64,000 nt of DNA from Gonatopus flavifemur (Eukaryota; Arthropoda; Insecta; Hymenoptera; Dryinidae), in assembly GCA_018340375.1 (NCBI GenBank), contig JAFFJZ010000002.1, positions 25,872,001 to 25,936,000 of the forward strand, read 5' to 3'. Positions 36,607 through 47,219 of the stretch are shown piece after piece (position 1 is the first letter of the stretch; every line of letters starts with the position of its first letter). A program made the position numbers and the translations under genes. The notes under the pieces were generated by a model that had not been told where the DNA came from, ran no database searches, and saw only the letters and a program-made list of their open reading frames with translations.

Positions 36607-37428
36607 TAATCAGAAAATTTTACAGTTATTTCATTGAAAGAACAAAAAAATGTTGATTGAAATTTGAAACTTCAGAATATTTTTTGAAGAGTCTATAAAT
36701 ATTGGAAGTCCCAGTGTACATAGTAAAATTTTCAAAAACATTTTCTTTCAGTTCCATTCATGTCATTGGCAGCACCGGTCATTTTTATTCATTCTTCTGC
36801 TCACAGTTCACTGCATGCAGTGAGAATTCAATTTCTTCAACTGAAAGAAAATTTCTCTGCCCTCATTCTAATAAATCTTGTTGAAAAAAAAAATAATTCA
36901 ATTCAATGACCAAATTTTCTATTGGATTGAAATGATATTTTTCGAATTTAAACAGGAATATATTCTACGAAATTCTTTTGTTTTAATATGTGAAAAAAAA
37001 ATTCTTTCGTAGGACCGGATTTTCCTTCATTACAAACAAGATCTATTAGAAAGAAGGCAAAGGAAATTTTGTTTCAGCCAAAGGGATTGGATTCTCAGTG
37101 TAGAAAAGAATTCATATGGTGGTTTGTGCCATAAAATAGCAATGACTATGATAATGAGAATTTGCGCCTTGCGTGTGGAACTCCTTTGCACTTCTTGGCA
37201 TTCGGAGCATCCTTGGTTCTTCGAGGCGTGCGTCTTTACCTCGTTATATCTCCTGAGAAGTTTAGCTTGTATTGTGGGCGAGACTGCTGCTCCTAGCGGA
37301 CGCGTGTGTTTGTCACATTTTAGGGCAGTGTTCGTACACGAGTACCGCCTTTAGGTGCGTTCCCAAGCTATCCTGGTCTAATCGTATAGCTCGCCCGTGT
37401 TATCTTGAGGGAATTCATTACTCCCTGC
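36607..37428. other. Intergenic DNA; CG-richer stretch at 37150-37400
   Basis: The part at 37150-37400 is noticeably richer in G+C and CG dinucleotides than its surroundings and carries a 76-codon plus-strand ORF without domain. It directly precedes the MITE and small-exon cluster, so it could hold regulatory or leader sequence, but I cannot show this. Confidence 0.3.
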
Positions 37429-37748
37429 AAAAGTTACTAGATTCCAAATTTCTCCCCCCAGTTTTCTCAGAAACAAACACATAGAATGCAAAATAATGAG
37501 TAGCTTCATTTTTTTCAATAGCCTAAGCCTAAGATGCACCTGCTCATTAAAATTGATTCTATTCATTAGCTAAGTTCGTTTACCGATGTCCCAAGTTACC
37601 CCAACTCGCTCCAAGTATTTTGGATTCGCTACTTCCAGTTTAATCAACGAAATGATTGGTTTGGTACAAGTTGGAGCAACTCAGAGCACGTAGAACGAAC
37701 GAACCTATTGATCACTGAGAAAACTGGGGGGAGAGATCTAGTAACTTG
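37429..37748. mobile_element. MITE, AAAGTTACTAGAT ends, copy A, with nested insertion
   Basis: The left end AAAGTTACTAGATTCC is followed by CTCCCCCCAGTTTTCTCAG. The right end is the inverse (CTGAGAAAACTGGGGGGAG then TCTAGTAACTT). Inverted relative to copy B at 58859-59032, it shares GAGTAGCT, AGATGCACCTGCTCATTA and ATTCATTA. At 37571-37706 an extra segment with inverted ends TAAGTTCGTT / AACGAACCTA interrupts it; copy B lacks this segment. Confidence 0.8.
37571..37706. mobile_element. Small element inserted in MITE copy A
   Basis: About 136 bp absent from copy B. It has ends TAAGTTCGTT and AACGAACCTA plus inner pairs AGTTACCCCAACTCGCTCCAA / TTGGAGCAACT. The comparison with copy B is what defines the borders. 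Confidence 0.6.
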
Positions 37749-37769
37749 GCTTGTGGTGAATCGCCTTAA

Positions 37770-38311
37770 GGGTGTCCTCTGGTCGATTCTTTCACTAGAA
37801 AACTACTAGATCGTTTCAACCATTTCACGTCATTAATATTCAATTAACATCAACGTTGAGATAAAAAAATCCAGAATAAATCAGAGATGTCGGCTCTGGT
37901 CTCAAAATAATTGTACATGGATTATATTTGTTATAATATCAAAAAAACTGAATAGAGGATCCTTATTGGCTGATAACGAAATTTCGTTCTAATTATTTAT
38001 GACGAGTAGGGGCCTCTCCCATGGAGCGGAAAAGCGCAACGCGGAACGCATGAGATTGGTTGATTCCTAGTTTTATTCGCAAACACCTAGGAATCAACCA
38101 ATCTCATGCGTTCCGCGTTGCGCTTTTCCGCTCCATGGGAGAGGCCCCTTAGTTGAACAACAAACAGACCAGACCCGAATTGTTTGATTTGGTTTGATTG
38201 ATTCTGAATCATTTGATCCAAAGTTTAATGCAATTGATTGAATATTTTTGACGTAAAATGGTTGAAACGATCTAGTAGTTTTTTGGTGAAAAAATCGACC
38301 AGAGCACTCCC
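37770..38311. mobile_element. Foldback MITE with TTAA target duplication (piggyBac-like)
   Basis: TTAA lies on both sides (37766-37769 and 38312-38315). The ends are GGGTGTCCTCTGGTCGATTC and, reversed, GGGAGTGCTCTGGTCGATTT, and pairing continues through CTACTAGATCGTTTCAACCA. TTAA duplications are characteristic of the piggyBac superfamily. The outer arms are diverged. The centre carries a perfect hairpin (38009-38148). It ends about 140 bases upstream of the TATA box of the small-exon unit. Confidence 0.75.
38009..38148. repeat. Perfect 62-bp inverted repeat, 16-base loop
   Basis: The left arm 38009-38070 (starting GGGGCCTCTCCCATGGAGCG) is identical over all 62 bases to the reverse complement of 38087-38148. 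The outer element around it is clearly diverged, so this inner hairpin is younger or has been kept identical. It is CG-rich compared with its surroundings. A transcript would form a long double-stranded stem. Confidence 0.95.
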
Positions 38312-38338
38312 TTAACTCGCACCTGATTCGCCCGACGA

Positions 38339-38349
38339 CCAAGATGGCC
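38339..38349 (+). promoter_or_regulatory. YY1/Pho-like CCAAGATGGCC motif
   Basis: CCAAGATGGCC fits the core (AAnATGGC) bound by YY1/Pleiohomeotic-type zinc-finger proteins, often found near promoters. It lies about 100 bases upstream of the TATA box and just right of the TTAA element. A single motif match is weak evidence. Confidence 0.35.
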
Positions 38350-38449
38350 GTCACCATATCTAACAATATTTACAATCTGTCACATCGTGTGTAGATTGCT
38401 TGCGAGTTAATTTAAACAAATTATTTAGTACGCCGCGAGTGTTATTTCA

Positions 38450-38458
38450 TATAAATAA
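38450..38458 (+). promoter_or_regulatory. TATA box of small-exon unit
   Basis: TATAAATAA at this position would place transcription start near 38480-38490, 30-40 bases upstream of the first candidate ATG (38517). The following leader contains the palindrome ACTCGCGAGT. This is a reasonable insect core promoter, though no initiator is clear. Confidence 0.45.
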
Positions 38459-38516
38459 AGTGCCGTGGTAGTGATCTCGGTATTCTAAACTCGCGAGTGA
38501 ATTCATTTGGGGTTCT

Positions 38517-39226
38517 ATGTGCGATGCGTCTACGTCTATGTGGTAACGAGGTAAAGGTAATTCAAGTATCGTTTTGATTTCCTTATTTTTTACAAACATG
38601 AATTAAACTAACCTTATTTTTTACAGGTATTTATGTGGAAGTATTTCTCTCTTACTTCAAGGTTGTCTTTTCCTCGCAACGTCTCTTTCTGCGAGTATTT
38701 TATACAGGTAAGCTTGCACTTCTCTCTATTGAGGCAATACTGACATACCGATCTTTAATATGTTAATTTTCTTGCAGGTTACAATATGTGGGAGAGAATT
38801 CTGCGCAATGTCGCAAGAATTCTCTAGGTAAGTCATGATTTTGCACATACCATCCTCGCTTATGGCTAATCGCATCTTTCTCTTTTGTAGATCGGGTACC
38901 CTCACTGCTTCCTGAGCTAGGTGTTAGATTCAATGAGAGCATTGTACCTGCAATGCTACCTAGGTAAGATCTCATTTTAGTATTTTTCAAACCTTGACAT
39001 CAGTATACTCATAAAGTTATTGTTTTCCAGGTAACGTCTTGGCGACAAAGGTCAGTCGAGGTCAGATTCGACTAGTTCTCTGTCAGGTACCTCTGTGCAT
39101 TGCGTTTGCAATGCTCTCCCAAGGTAAGAGATATCGTTCCATCAATTCTACTATGATGATTATTACATCATCCTATTCTGTTACAGGTTTTATCATTTAG
39201 ACGAGCTCGTCACAAAGTTTTTCTAA
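38517..39226 (+). CDS. Candidate small secreted peptide encoded by tiny exons
   Basis: Candidate exons end or begin at: donor near 38542 (alternatives 38550, 38556); 38627-38707; 38778-38827; 38891-38963; 39031-39123; and from 39187. The introns have GTAAG-type donors (except the first), pyrimidine tracts and AG; one has a perfect ACTAAC branch site. With donor 38542, the frame from ATG 38517 runs through exons 2-4 for 77 codons and stops at TAA in the fifth exon. Skipping that exon gives 89 codons, ending LDELVTKFF at 39226. Residues about 11-32 are hydrophobic (SISLLLQGCLFLATSLSA), like a signal peptide; the rest is about 45-55 residues. If donor 38550 is used, a different 59-codon frame from ATG 38524 results, so the unit could also be non-coding. 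No family is recognised. An A-run follows the last stop. Confidence 0.4.
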
Positions 39227-39241
39227 TGCAAAAAAAAAAAA

Positions 39242-40386
39242 ATGGTGAATTTTCGGAATCAGAAGAATGTACCTAAAAAATATTCCATACCTCTCCTTGG
39301 TTTCCGAACGATTAATTGCATTTTGAGTTGAAAAGAGTATTCATCCCTAGTTAAGAAAATTTCATAGAACTTCGACAAATAATTTTTTCCTCCATGATTT
39401 TCTATGGATTTTTCTATAAAAATTCCATACAGTTTGCATAAAGCCAAATCTTGATATGAGATTGTATGAAATTTTTTCGCTAGGGACTCCATGAATCAAT
39501 TCTCTTAATTCATTTCAAGGCCAAGAAAATTTGTAATCCCGTTCTCCAGACTTCTACACATTACCAGTTTACTGCCTGTGACTAATTGAGTGGTTTTTGC
39601 GAGTTCTGATACTTCTTGCTGGTTGATTTATGGAGATGGTCAGAACCTCATCTTTCAACATCTTACGAGTAAGATAAATTTGCTCGGTACACTGACACAT
39701 ATACTAGGTCCTCCTAAGAACATATTCTTTTGTCCTAAGAAAATATTTCTTCTTCTTATCTCGAAAAGTTGTGTACTACACATGAGAAAATTTCTTTCGT
39801 GTCACACTGTATACTTTAAAACTTAGAATATGTTGTCTTTCTCAGAAGAAAGCCCTTTCGATTCGAGATTTTTACTTTTAGTGTCCTTTGTAGTTATATA
39901 TCGTGAGTGATAATGTTATTTGAAATTTTGCAATGCAATTATGGTGTTTCCAACTTGGTCAGTACTGGTTAGACAAATATGCTATTCCAATTTATTGTGT
40001 TAAATTATTACACAAAATTGCATTCAGGGGGATAGTACAATTTTTCTTATTGCAATCACTTCACTGTGACAGCTAAAATGAATACAGTTATGGCAAATGA
40101 TTGGCTGCATTGGCGTGAAAAGAGTAGTGGTTCTATTTGAATAGCCGGAAATTTCGCCAAGATCGTTGCACTTTACGCTTTGACAGCTCTGATACTTAGC
40201 TGCGATTGCAATAATTTTGGTCTCTTTTATATAGATGATTCGCAATATATGATGGAAAGCACGCATGAATAAGAAATATATTATTCGAAAAAGAAAGTGA
40301 CAGAAATGATTCGACATAGTAGAATTTAACAATTCACACAGCATTGAATGAATCATCAGCATGAATTTGACGATTGGTATGCATCG
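39242..40386. other. Intergenic DNA right of the small-exon unit
   Basis: AT-rich. GCTG/CAGC words appear at 40060-40200. The 132-codon minus-strand ORF (40024-40422) is partly inside the next MITE and has no domain. No AATAAA immediately follows the small-exon unit. Confidence 0.4.
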
Positions 40387-40651
40387 ACCCTTCAAGTACA
40401 CACAGGTGCGAATTCGCACCAACCATTCTCATACTTGATTTCATTCTCGCGTTTTTTTCACTGATCAAATGAGATATTTGTGAATTTTCTCCCATACTAC
40501 GTTAATCTGCACAGTTTTTCCTTCAAATTGACAAAAAGGGAGGTCGAATTGGTCGAATAGGAATCGAGTTATTAATCGTTAAAGTTGCGTGGTGCGAATT
40601 TGCACCTGTATGTACTCCGAAGGTGTGAAAGGATGTATTTACTTGAAGGGT
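40387..40651. mobile_element. MITE with ACCCTTCAAGTA termini
   Basis: ACCCTTCAAGTACACACAGG at the left pairs with the right end ...TTTACTTGAAGGGT. Sub-terminal GGTGCGAATTCGCACC is itself palindromic and recurs as GGTGCGAATTTGCACC. About 265 bp. Confidence 0.7.
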
Positions 40652-42904
40652 TAAATAATGTCAGGGAACTCTTTGATGATTTATACGGAATCAAAAACTG
40701 ATTGAAACATTGCAATCGGAGTTTTTCATTCGGTAATAGAAGAATTTATGAAGACAAAATATTGGTAGTGAGATTTAAAACTCAGATCGTATTGAATGAA
40801 TAAACGTATTATTCCCATATGAAAATCAATGTAAGTCTAACATTATGCAAGGGAAATTTCAGTATTTTTCACCTCATGTTAGTTGAGCTTAAATTGTGGA
40901 ATATAACGTGAGCCAAACGTTTCATGAAAAAAGGGAAGTAAATCTCATGTAAGGGATTTGGATGCACAATCGGAAAAGTACTGAGAAGAAAAATGGCTTT
41001 CATCCAAGAAGGGCTTTCTTCTCACAAGAAAATATCAGATTTTACTGGTATCTTCAGAACAATATTCATTCAATGGAGAAGAAAAAGCTGTTTTTCTCTA
41101 ATACAATTATCATAAAACTTATCCAAATTTCAATTTGCCCACATATTGAACTCTTTCCTTTTCGAATGATGCTTATTAACCGTGCCTGATGGTTAATGTG
41201 TTTCAATTTCTTTCTCAAATGAAGAAAATATGCATGAATCAATTCAAGCCTGTATATCGCCTATGTGTTATATGATACATGACATCTATGTTTTTCATGT
41301 TCATCCCTAGTGGGAGTCATTCTAGCCATTCTCTACTCTGTTCACAAATAATTTATAAAATCCCATTGACGAATGGGAAAATGAATGGATTTCAATGAAA
41401 TTAGATAATATTCAATCAGAAATTTCGCCTTTCGTAATAGGATTCAATAGAATATTTCTACCTGGGGAGGCTATTACAAGGCCTTGACAGGTTTTGCGAA
41501 TCCTTCACGCAGGTCTAATGAAGCCTGGTTTAGGCCTCGTGAGGTTTAGAGAATAACTAGAGTGATTTCTACTGGGATACATTGTACATAGATGATGTAC
41601 ACGAAGAATTATACAAAAGCTACTTTGTACAGTTAGAGTCATTATTAGTCACTGTTACTGAAAAAAATACTATCAGAAAGACCTAACAATTCTTTTTATT
41701 CGATGCAATTATTTGTTTTTTTAATAACCACATGACTGTTTTTAGTAGTCACAATTATAAAAATGTAGTTGAGTGACTTGAATGATAAATTAATAGAATA
41801 AATCTCAAAACTTCGTTTAAAAAATTCATCCATGCCACAATTTCTTTTCTTTTTGTACTACTTTCATTTAGACTGAGTGAAAATTATTCTGAAGATGAGA
41901 TGACCATGTTTCCAGAAAGATCGAATGAAGTGCCTTTGAACAAAAAACATATAACAATAATTAAACACAGACAAAAGCTTCTTATCCATGAATTTTCCCC
42001 AAGATCTATAAATCTTGAGCATTAAAATCGTTTAGAAATCTACAGGAGAATATGTAAATTCCCAAACAATCTGGAAATTCCACAGATCCCTTAGTTTTCC
42101 ACCACACTTTTCTTCATGAGACTCGATAAATATTTTTCACAGTGTATCTTCCTGTTTTTCGGTCCATTTTCGAAGCAGCCCTTCACATTGAAAAATGGAA
42201 TCAGTGAGCAGTCAAATATCCGATCATGATATATTTATGCATCTACTATACGAATATCGTATTACTTCTCATTCACTTATTCCAGTAATACTTTTTATAC
42301 GTTTCCTTGTATATACAGATTGAAAATATGATATTATGAATGTAAATAGCATGGATTCACCGTCACTATATCTTCTTGGAGCGATGATACAATAGGATCG
42401 ATGGATATTACGTTGGAGTATACTTTGATGTGGAAGAAGAAGATAATAGAAATCCAATGTAGAATATATTGACGTATATAAAGTCATATCTTTCTCAAGT
42501 AACGGATATTAGAATCACTTTTCGCTTTCACAGCTCATAAAAAATCTCTTGAAAAGCTTTTTCATCCATGGTGAGATAGAAACTATGTCATATTTTCTTT
42601 TTCCAACTCCCCGTGTTTGCAAAATAAATTGGAAATGTATTAAATGTGGAAGAGTGCGGAGGTGTGGTGAATCTAGGATGAAATATCAAAAATGTATTCA
42701 GACATCTGCTTTCAGTCTCAAATGCATATCAAGAATGGGAATTCAATAAATCCTCAAGGATTGTACACAGTTTATCTTCCCATCGATGATACAATTCATC
42801 GCTTTGTATAAATTTGTATTTTTGATGATTGAATCAATGGAGGATGCATTCCATCCCTTTTGAAATTCATTTTTGGCAGCAGTTGGGGACTGGAGCATTG
42901 GAAA
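40652..42904. other. Intergenic DNA, no gene seen
   Basis: A CCTGATCAGG-type word cluster (GGCCTTGACAGG, GCCTGGTTTAGGCC) occupies 41460-41580. Short ORFs (60-75 codons) on both strands have no domains. Nothing else stands out. Confidence 0.4.
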
Positions 42905-43250
42905 ATGGGGATGGGGAAAAGTCAAATTTTGCGTGAACTCTTCTCAAAAGATACATGATTAATACAAATTTAAATTGAATAATAATGAATCACGCCTTGG
43001 GATTGCGCACTGCCGCGCACTTTGAATTTCCCAATGATTTCTAAAGGCTAAAAAAAATATAAAATTGTAAAATTTGTCGAAGTTTAGAAGTTAAAACTGT
43101 ACAATTTTATTTTCTAGCCTTCAGAAATCATTGGGAAATTCAAAGTGCGCAATCTCAAGTACGTAATTTATTATTATTCAATTGAAATTTGTATTAATGG
43201 CGTACCTTTGGAGAAAAGTTTGCGCAAAATTTAACTTTTCCCCTCCCCCA
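42905..43250. repeat. Long palindromic foldback, about 345 bp
   Basis: The arms pair over most of their length: GGGGAAAAGTCAAATTTTGC with GCAAAATTTAACTTTTCCCC, ATTAATACAAATTTAAATTG with CAATTGAAATTTGTATTAAT, and GCGCACTTTGAATTTCCCAA with TTGGGAAATTCAAAGTGCGC (perfect over 20). The loop is AT-rich, near 43065-43085. A few bases (GCGCACTGCC) are present on one side only. Non-coding. Confidence 0.8.
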
Positions 43251-43376
43251 CTTCTCCATGCTGTAGTCCCTTTAAGGCTCTGTTTTGATCGCCCTTATAG
43301 CGCGGGACATGATCGCACGCACTTATTTCTATAGGGCCTGCACTGGATTTTTAGCTTGGGCCTATGTAAGATACCC

Positions 43377-43485
43377 CCCAGACAGCACAACAGCTCCTGA
43401 TATATTCATCGAAAATTTTCCATGAATTCTCATAGTTCCAAAGATATTAATTATAAACTCATCTTGAACTGTTGTGCTGTTTGGG
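43377..43485. mobile_element. Short MITE, CCCAGACAGCACAACAG ends
   Basis: CCCAGACAGCACAACAG is mirrored by CTGTTGTGCTGTTTGGG with two differences. At only 109 bp it is a minimal hairpin element. The first codons of the ORF at 43472-43765 are read from its right end. Confidence 0.7.
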
Positions 43486-44985
43486 CTTCGAAGGGACCAA
43501 TGCAGGCTCTGAAACTAGCACCTTCGAAAGTATAACAAATTGGCGGGAAGATGAGCAAATTAAATTTGTATTGCAAGGAGAAAATATTCCATCCAATATT
43601 CCTTTGTTCACACGCTATTTTCAAAAACAGAAAGTATTTACTTTGAATGTCATATTAAATGGGAAATTTATTGAATTTCGTCCCAGTGCTCGGTCAAAAG
43701 AAGACAAATTTTGTTATGAGAATTATAAATTAAAGATTCAATTTCCACTTACCCTGTTACTCTGACTATTTTCAGTTAGTACAGTGTTTGAGCACCTCTA
43801 GGAGAAAAATATTGGTAGTTTCAATTGACATATGGGTTTTGTATTAAGATATCAAAATTTGGAATGATTTTCCCAAGGCGAATGCCGAAGTCCTATAGGG
43901 ATTCAAGTTAGAAACACGAATAATTTCATAACAAAGAGACACATTGGTTATTCAACTACGTCCCACGTTGTATACAGGTGTGCTTAGATTAGGATTTTTG
44001 GGAGAACGCGGGCAGTCTGGGAAGGCTCTATACAGGCTATAGCTGGGGTGCAACCAGATTTTCATACCGGAGAGTAGTTCAGAAACAATTTTTGAATGCA
44101 ATAATAAATGTTGGATATTCTGAGGGAGAGAGGAGAATACATAATCTCAGAATTCAGAATCAATTCCCATTCATTTATTCATTATGCAAAATTCTTCTTT
44201 GGATATGAAAAACGTAACATATAAATACAATGAGTTCGATGACTGCGATAAATGATGACAGCCTTTGGTAGAAAATCCAGTCGATAAAAGGCTCCATTGA
44301 ACAAAAGTTATCAACGCTTTTGCCCTATTTTTTCAACATATACATTCTCATTTTTATCTGATACTCCTCATCACCTCACTTAAGTGGTAATCGAATGAGA
44401 CACAATAATATGTCACCAGATATCAAAGCTCCATGCCACACAACAAATGCGCACCGATAAATACTATCATAAACGAATAATGATTTCCTCCTGTTTCATG
44501 GCTTTCTCGTCACATCTCTCCACTAACTTGGAAACGAGAAAACGATCTTGAAGAGGAAGAGATAACTTAGAGATGGTATCGGTGATAAATGCATGACTGA
44601 TGCTGCTCATCCTTTTCCTGCTTTCTCTCTCTCTCTCTCTCCATCTCTCTTTTTATTTGCACCTCTTAAAACTCAATTTGTACTCGATACATCGTTTTAT
44701 GTTTTTTCTCCGCAAAGGCACTAATTGTAAGACCATGAAAAGTTATCATATCAATTGATGTTCTTCGATTTACTGTTCGTAACTCATAAACCCATATAAA
44801 GAACAGTCGTATGGATTATATGTAAATTTATACGGCTAGTCCACAGGCTGTATACGGATTCATTGATATACAAATTTTATATTTGAATGATGTACTATTT
44901 CTTTCTATTCGTAACAATGTACGTCCTATTCATAAAAGAAAAAAAGGTATAATTCATCACAGTGCCTTCAACCTGGAACATTATA
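43486..44985. other. Intergenic DNA; one unexplained ORF, CT microsatellite
   Basis: A 97-codon plus-strand ORF (43472-43765) starts within the preceding MITE. Most of it (from about 43490) has a mixed, protein-like composition (ESITNWREDEQIKFVLQGEN) but no domain I can name. A CT microsatellite is at about 44625-44652. The rest is AT-rich. Confidence 0.35.
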
Positions 44986-45212
44986 CACCGAGAGAAATAA
45001 TTACTAATATCAAGGAAATACATTCTTGAATGCAACTAATATGATGTGGAGCCAAGAGAAATTTTCTTGAATCAAGAAAATATTTTCTCAATTCAAGAAA
45101 TCTATGCTTGGTTTCAGAAAATTTTTCTTGAATCAAGAGAAAATATTTTTGGAGAAATGAATTTCTTGAAACAAGAAAATATATTGTTGATGATAGTGAT
45201 TATTTCTCTCTG
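44986..45212. mobile_element. MITE, CACCGAGAGAAATAATTA end, TTGAATCAAG-rich
   Basis: The left end CACCGAGAGAAATAAT and right end ATTATTTCTCTCTG pair. The interior is a run of TTCTTGAATCAAGAAAA words in both orientations. It is related to the 424-666 element but more decayed. Confidence 0.65.
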
Positions 45213-46639
45213 TTTGTAAGATTCAATTAGATTTGACAAGATTCGATTGGTATTTTCATAAAGATCAATTATATACAGAGTGTGTTGAAAGAAGTGAACT
45301 GTTTCTGCAACGGTATATTTTATAGCCAAAATGAAACATCAAATCCAGTTCTGAGATAAAACATTGTATACTTTCCAATTTTGTACTGTTATATTGTTGT
45401 TTGAGACTTGCGATGTAAAAGTTCATCAATGATGTTTGTGGGAACGTCTGTTGAACCATTGGAAGAAATTGGATATCAGAGTTGCTGATGACAAGAAAAT
45501 TTTATGTCCGAATTTCAATACAATTTGTATCACATAAATGAAGCAGCGATGAAGTGGTTCACACCAGGTTGAATAAAATGATTAATTCTCAATAACTCGC
45601 GGATAAAATCGTAACCAGTGCATCATCGTAGCAATTTTTCTTGGTGACAACGTGAAGAGTTATTATAATATTCTCCTCAGTAACATTAATTGTGATAAAT
45701 TGGAATAATCATTATCTATCCTGTTAATTTGATCAAATTGTTTTTGAAGAAGAGTGTATATTGAACATATTGATCGATTACCTGTTTAATTAAAAGGCAT
45801 TTGGAATCGTACAAGAGATTCCTTGGAATTATGAAGAACCATTTACACTGACTGATTTCCAGATCGTACAAGATAATCACGAGCCATGGATTGAAGAGAA
45901 GAAGGGTGTTGAAGATTGCGAAGATGACAATGAAAAATACGACTTGGACTATAAAACACGACCTGAAATGTATTGAAGAAACTGTGATGGAAATACAAAA
46001 GAAACTACACGTGAAAGAAAACGTACTTTCAAATCGGTTCAACATCAGTTCAGACGAGTGGAATCTCAACGGCGATTATGGAGATAGGAAAAACATATAA
46101 AATCAGTTGGAAATCGACTATAGATTGACCTATATTTTGAGATTTACGTAAAATAATGCTTTCACAGTAGAATCGGTCGATAAAGATGGGCCTTGCCAGT
46201 CCAACAAGAGATAGAGAGGGGGAAGAGTTCCGCTCCAAACAAAATTCTTTGGACAAAAACATCAATTCACATGTATTGTGATCTGAAATTGTATACATGT
46301 TTAGGATTTTGAGGTGAATTACGTGGAATCTTCTCCTCTAAACTTGGATTTAAATCCAGAACAAAATTTGGCACTCGTTTAGATTTAATAGGTCTCTGTA
46401 TAAAGTTCGTCTCTCTGAGTATGCTAATGATTACGTGGGGTGCTTCAGAAACGTGCAAGTGATACAAGGAAGTTATTCTACGCAAGAAACAAAAATATCT
46501 GTGCAAGGGTGTGTCCCATAGATATTTTGTTTGTAAAATTCAACATATTATTCCAATATTTATTGCAAATTGTGCACATGTGAATAGTTACAAAATCACA
46601 ACGATTAGGAATTCAGCAAATCATCAGAAATGATGTGAA
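45213..46639. other. Intergenic or 5' intron DNA, no gene seen
   Basis: Overlapping minus-strand ORFs of 64-117 codons (45114-46506) show no domains or splice pattern. This stretch lies upstream of the large gene and may belong to its first intron. Confidence 0.4.
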
Positions 46640-47015
46640 ACTGCTACTCTGCGAAAAATTTTCAGAATTATATATAATTCATATATAATCCGACATAGTT
46701 TATATATAAGTTATATATAAATTACACACAATTGAGAACAATTTAACTCGAGTTATGATTCACCGGCAACTCTTGTTGTTGAAGATAAAATTATGTACAG
46801 GCATTTCAATGTTCAACCTTCCCTTCAATCATTTTATTGCATTCAGGATATATTTTAAGGGTCAGTTCTAACCAAAAAGTTAGTTCTAGAAAAAAACGAT
46901 TATTTCTAAAACTTATGAACGGTTAGTATATCAACCCGTTTCCAATAGAATTTATATATAAACTATGTTGAATTATATATAATTTTGAAAATTATTCCAC
47001 TCGCGATTTTTTTTC
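46640..47015. repeat. Foldback with ATATATAATTC arms upstream of the large gene
   Basis: AAATTTTCAGAATTATATATAATTC pairs approximately with GAATTATATATAATTTTGAAAAT, and CATAGTTTATATATAA pairs with TTTATATATAAACTATG. CTCTGCGA and TCGCGAT close the ends. It lies just 5' of the splice acceptor at 47219. Confidence 0.6.
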
Positions 47016-47219
47016 TCTTTCAGAACTTGAGTATTCAGTATTTCGGTTGATTCTAGATTTTACTTGGAATATGCCCTGATTGCATTTTTTTCAGTTGATA
47101 TAGATATAAGACTCATATCAGTTCCATTGTCAAATGAAAAAAAAAACAATATAAAAGCGAAATTCCGAATTTGATCATTCCAATCTCATTTCAACAATTT
47201 TCTCTTTTTCTTATTCCAG

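Noticed and set aside
38763..38990. 75-codon minus-strand ORF over the small-exon unit
   Set aside because: It crosses several strong plus-strand splice signals and has no domain; it is an antisense shadow.
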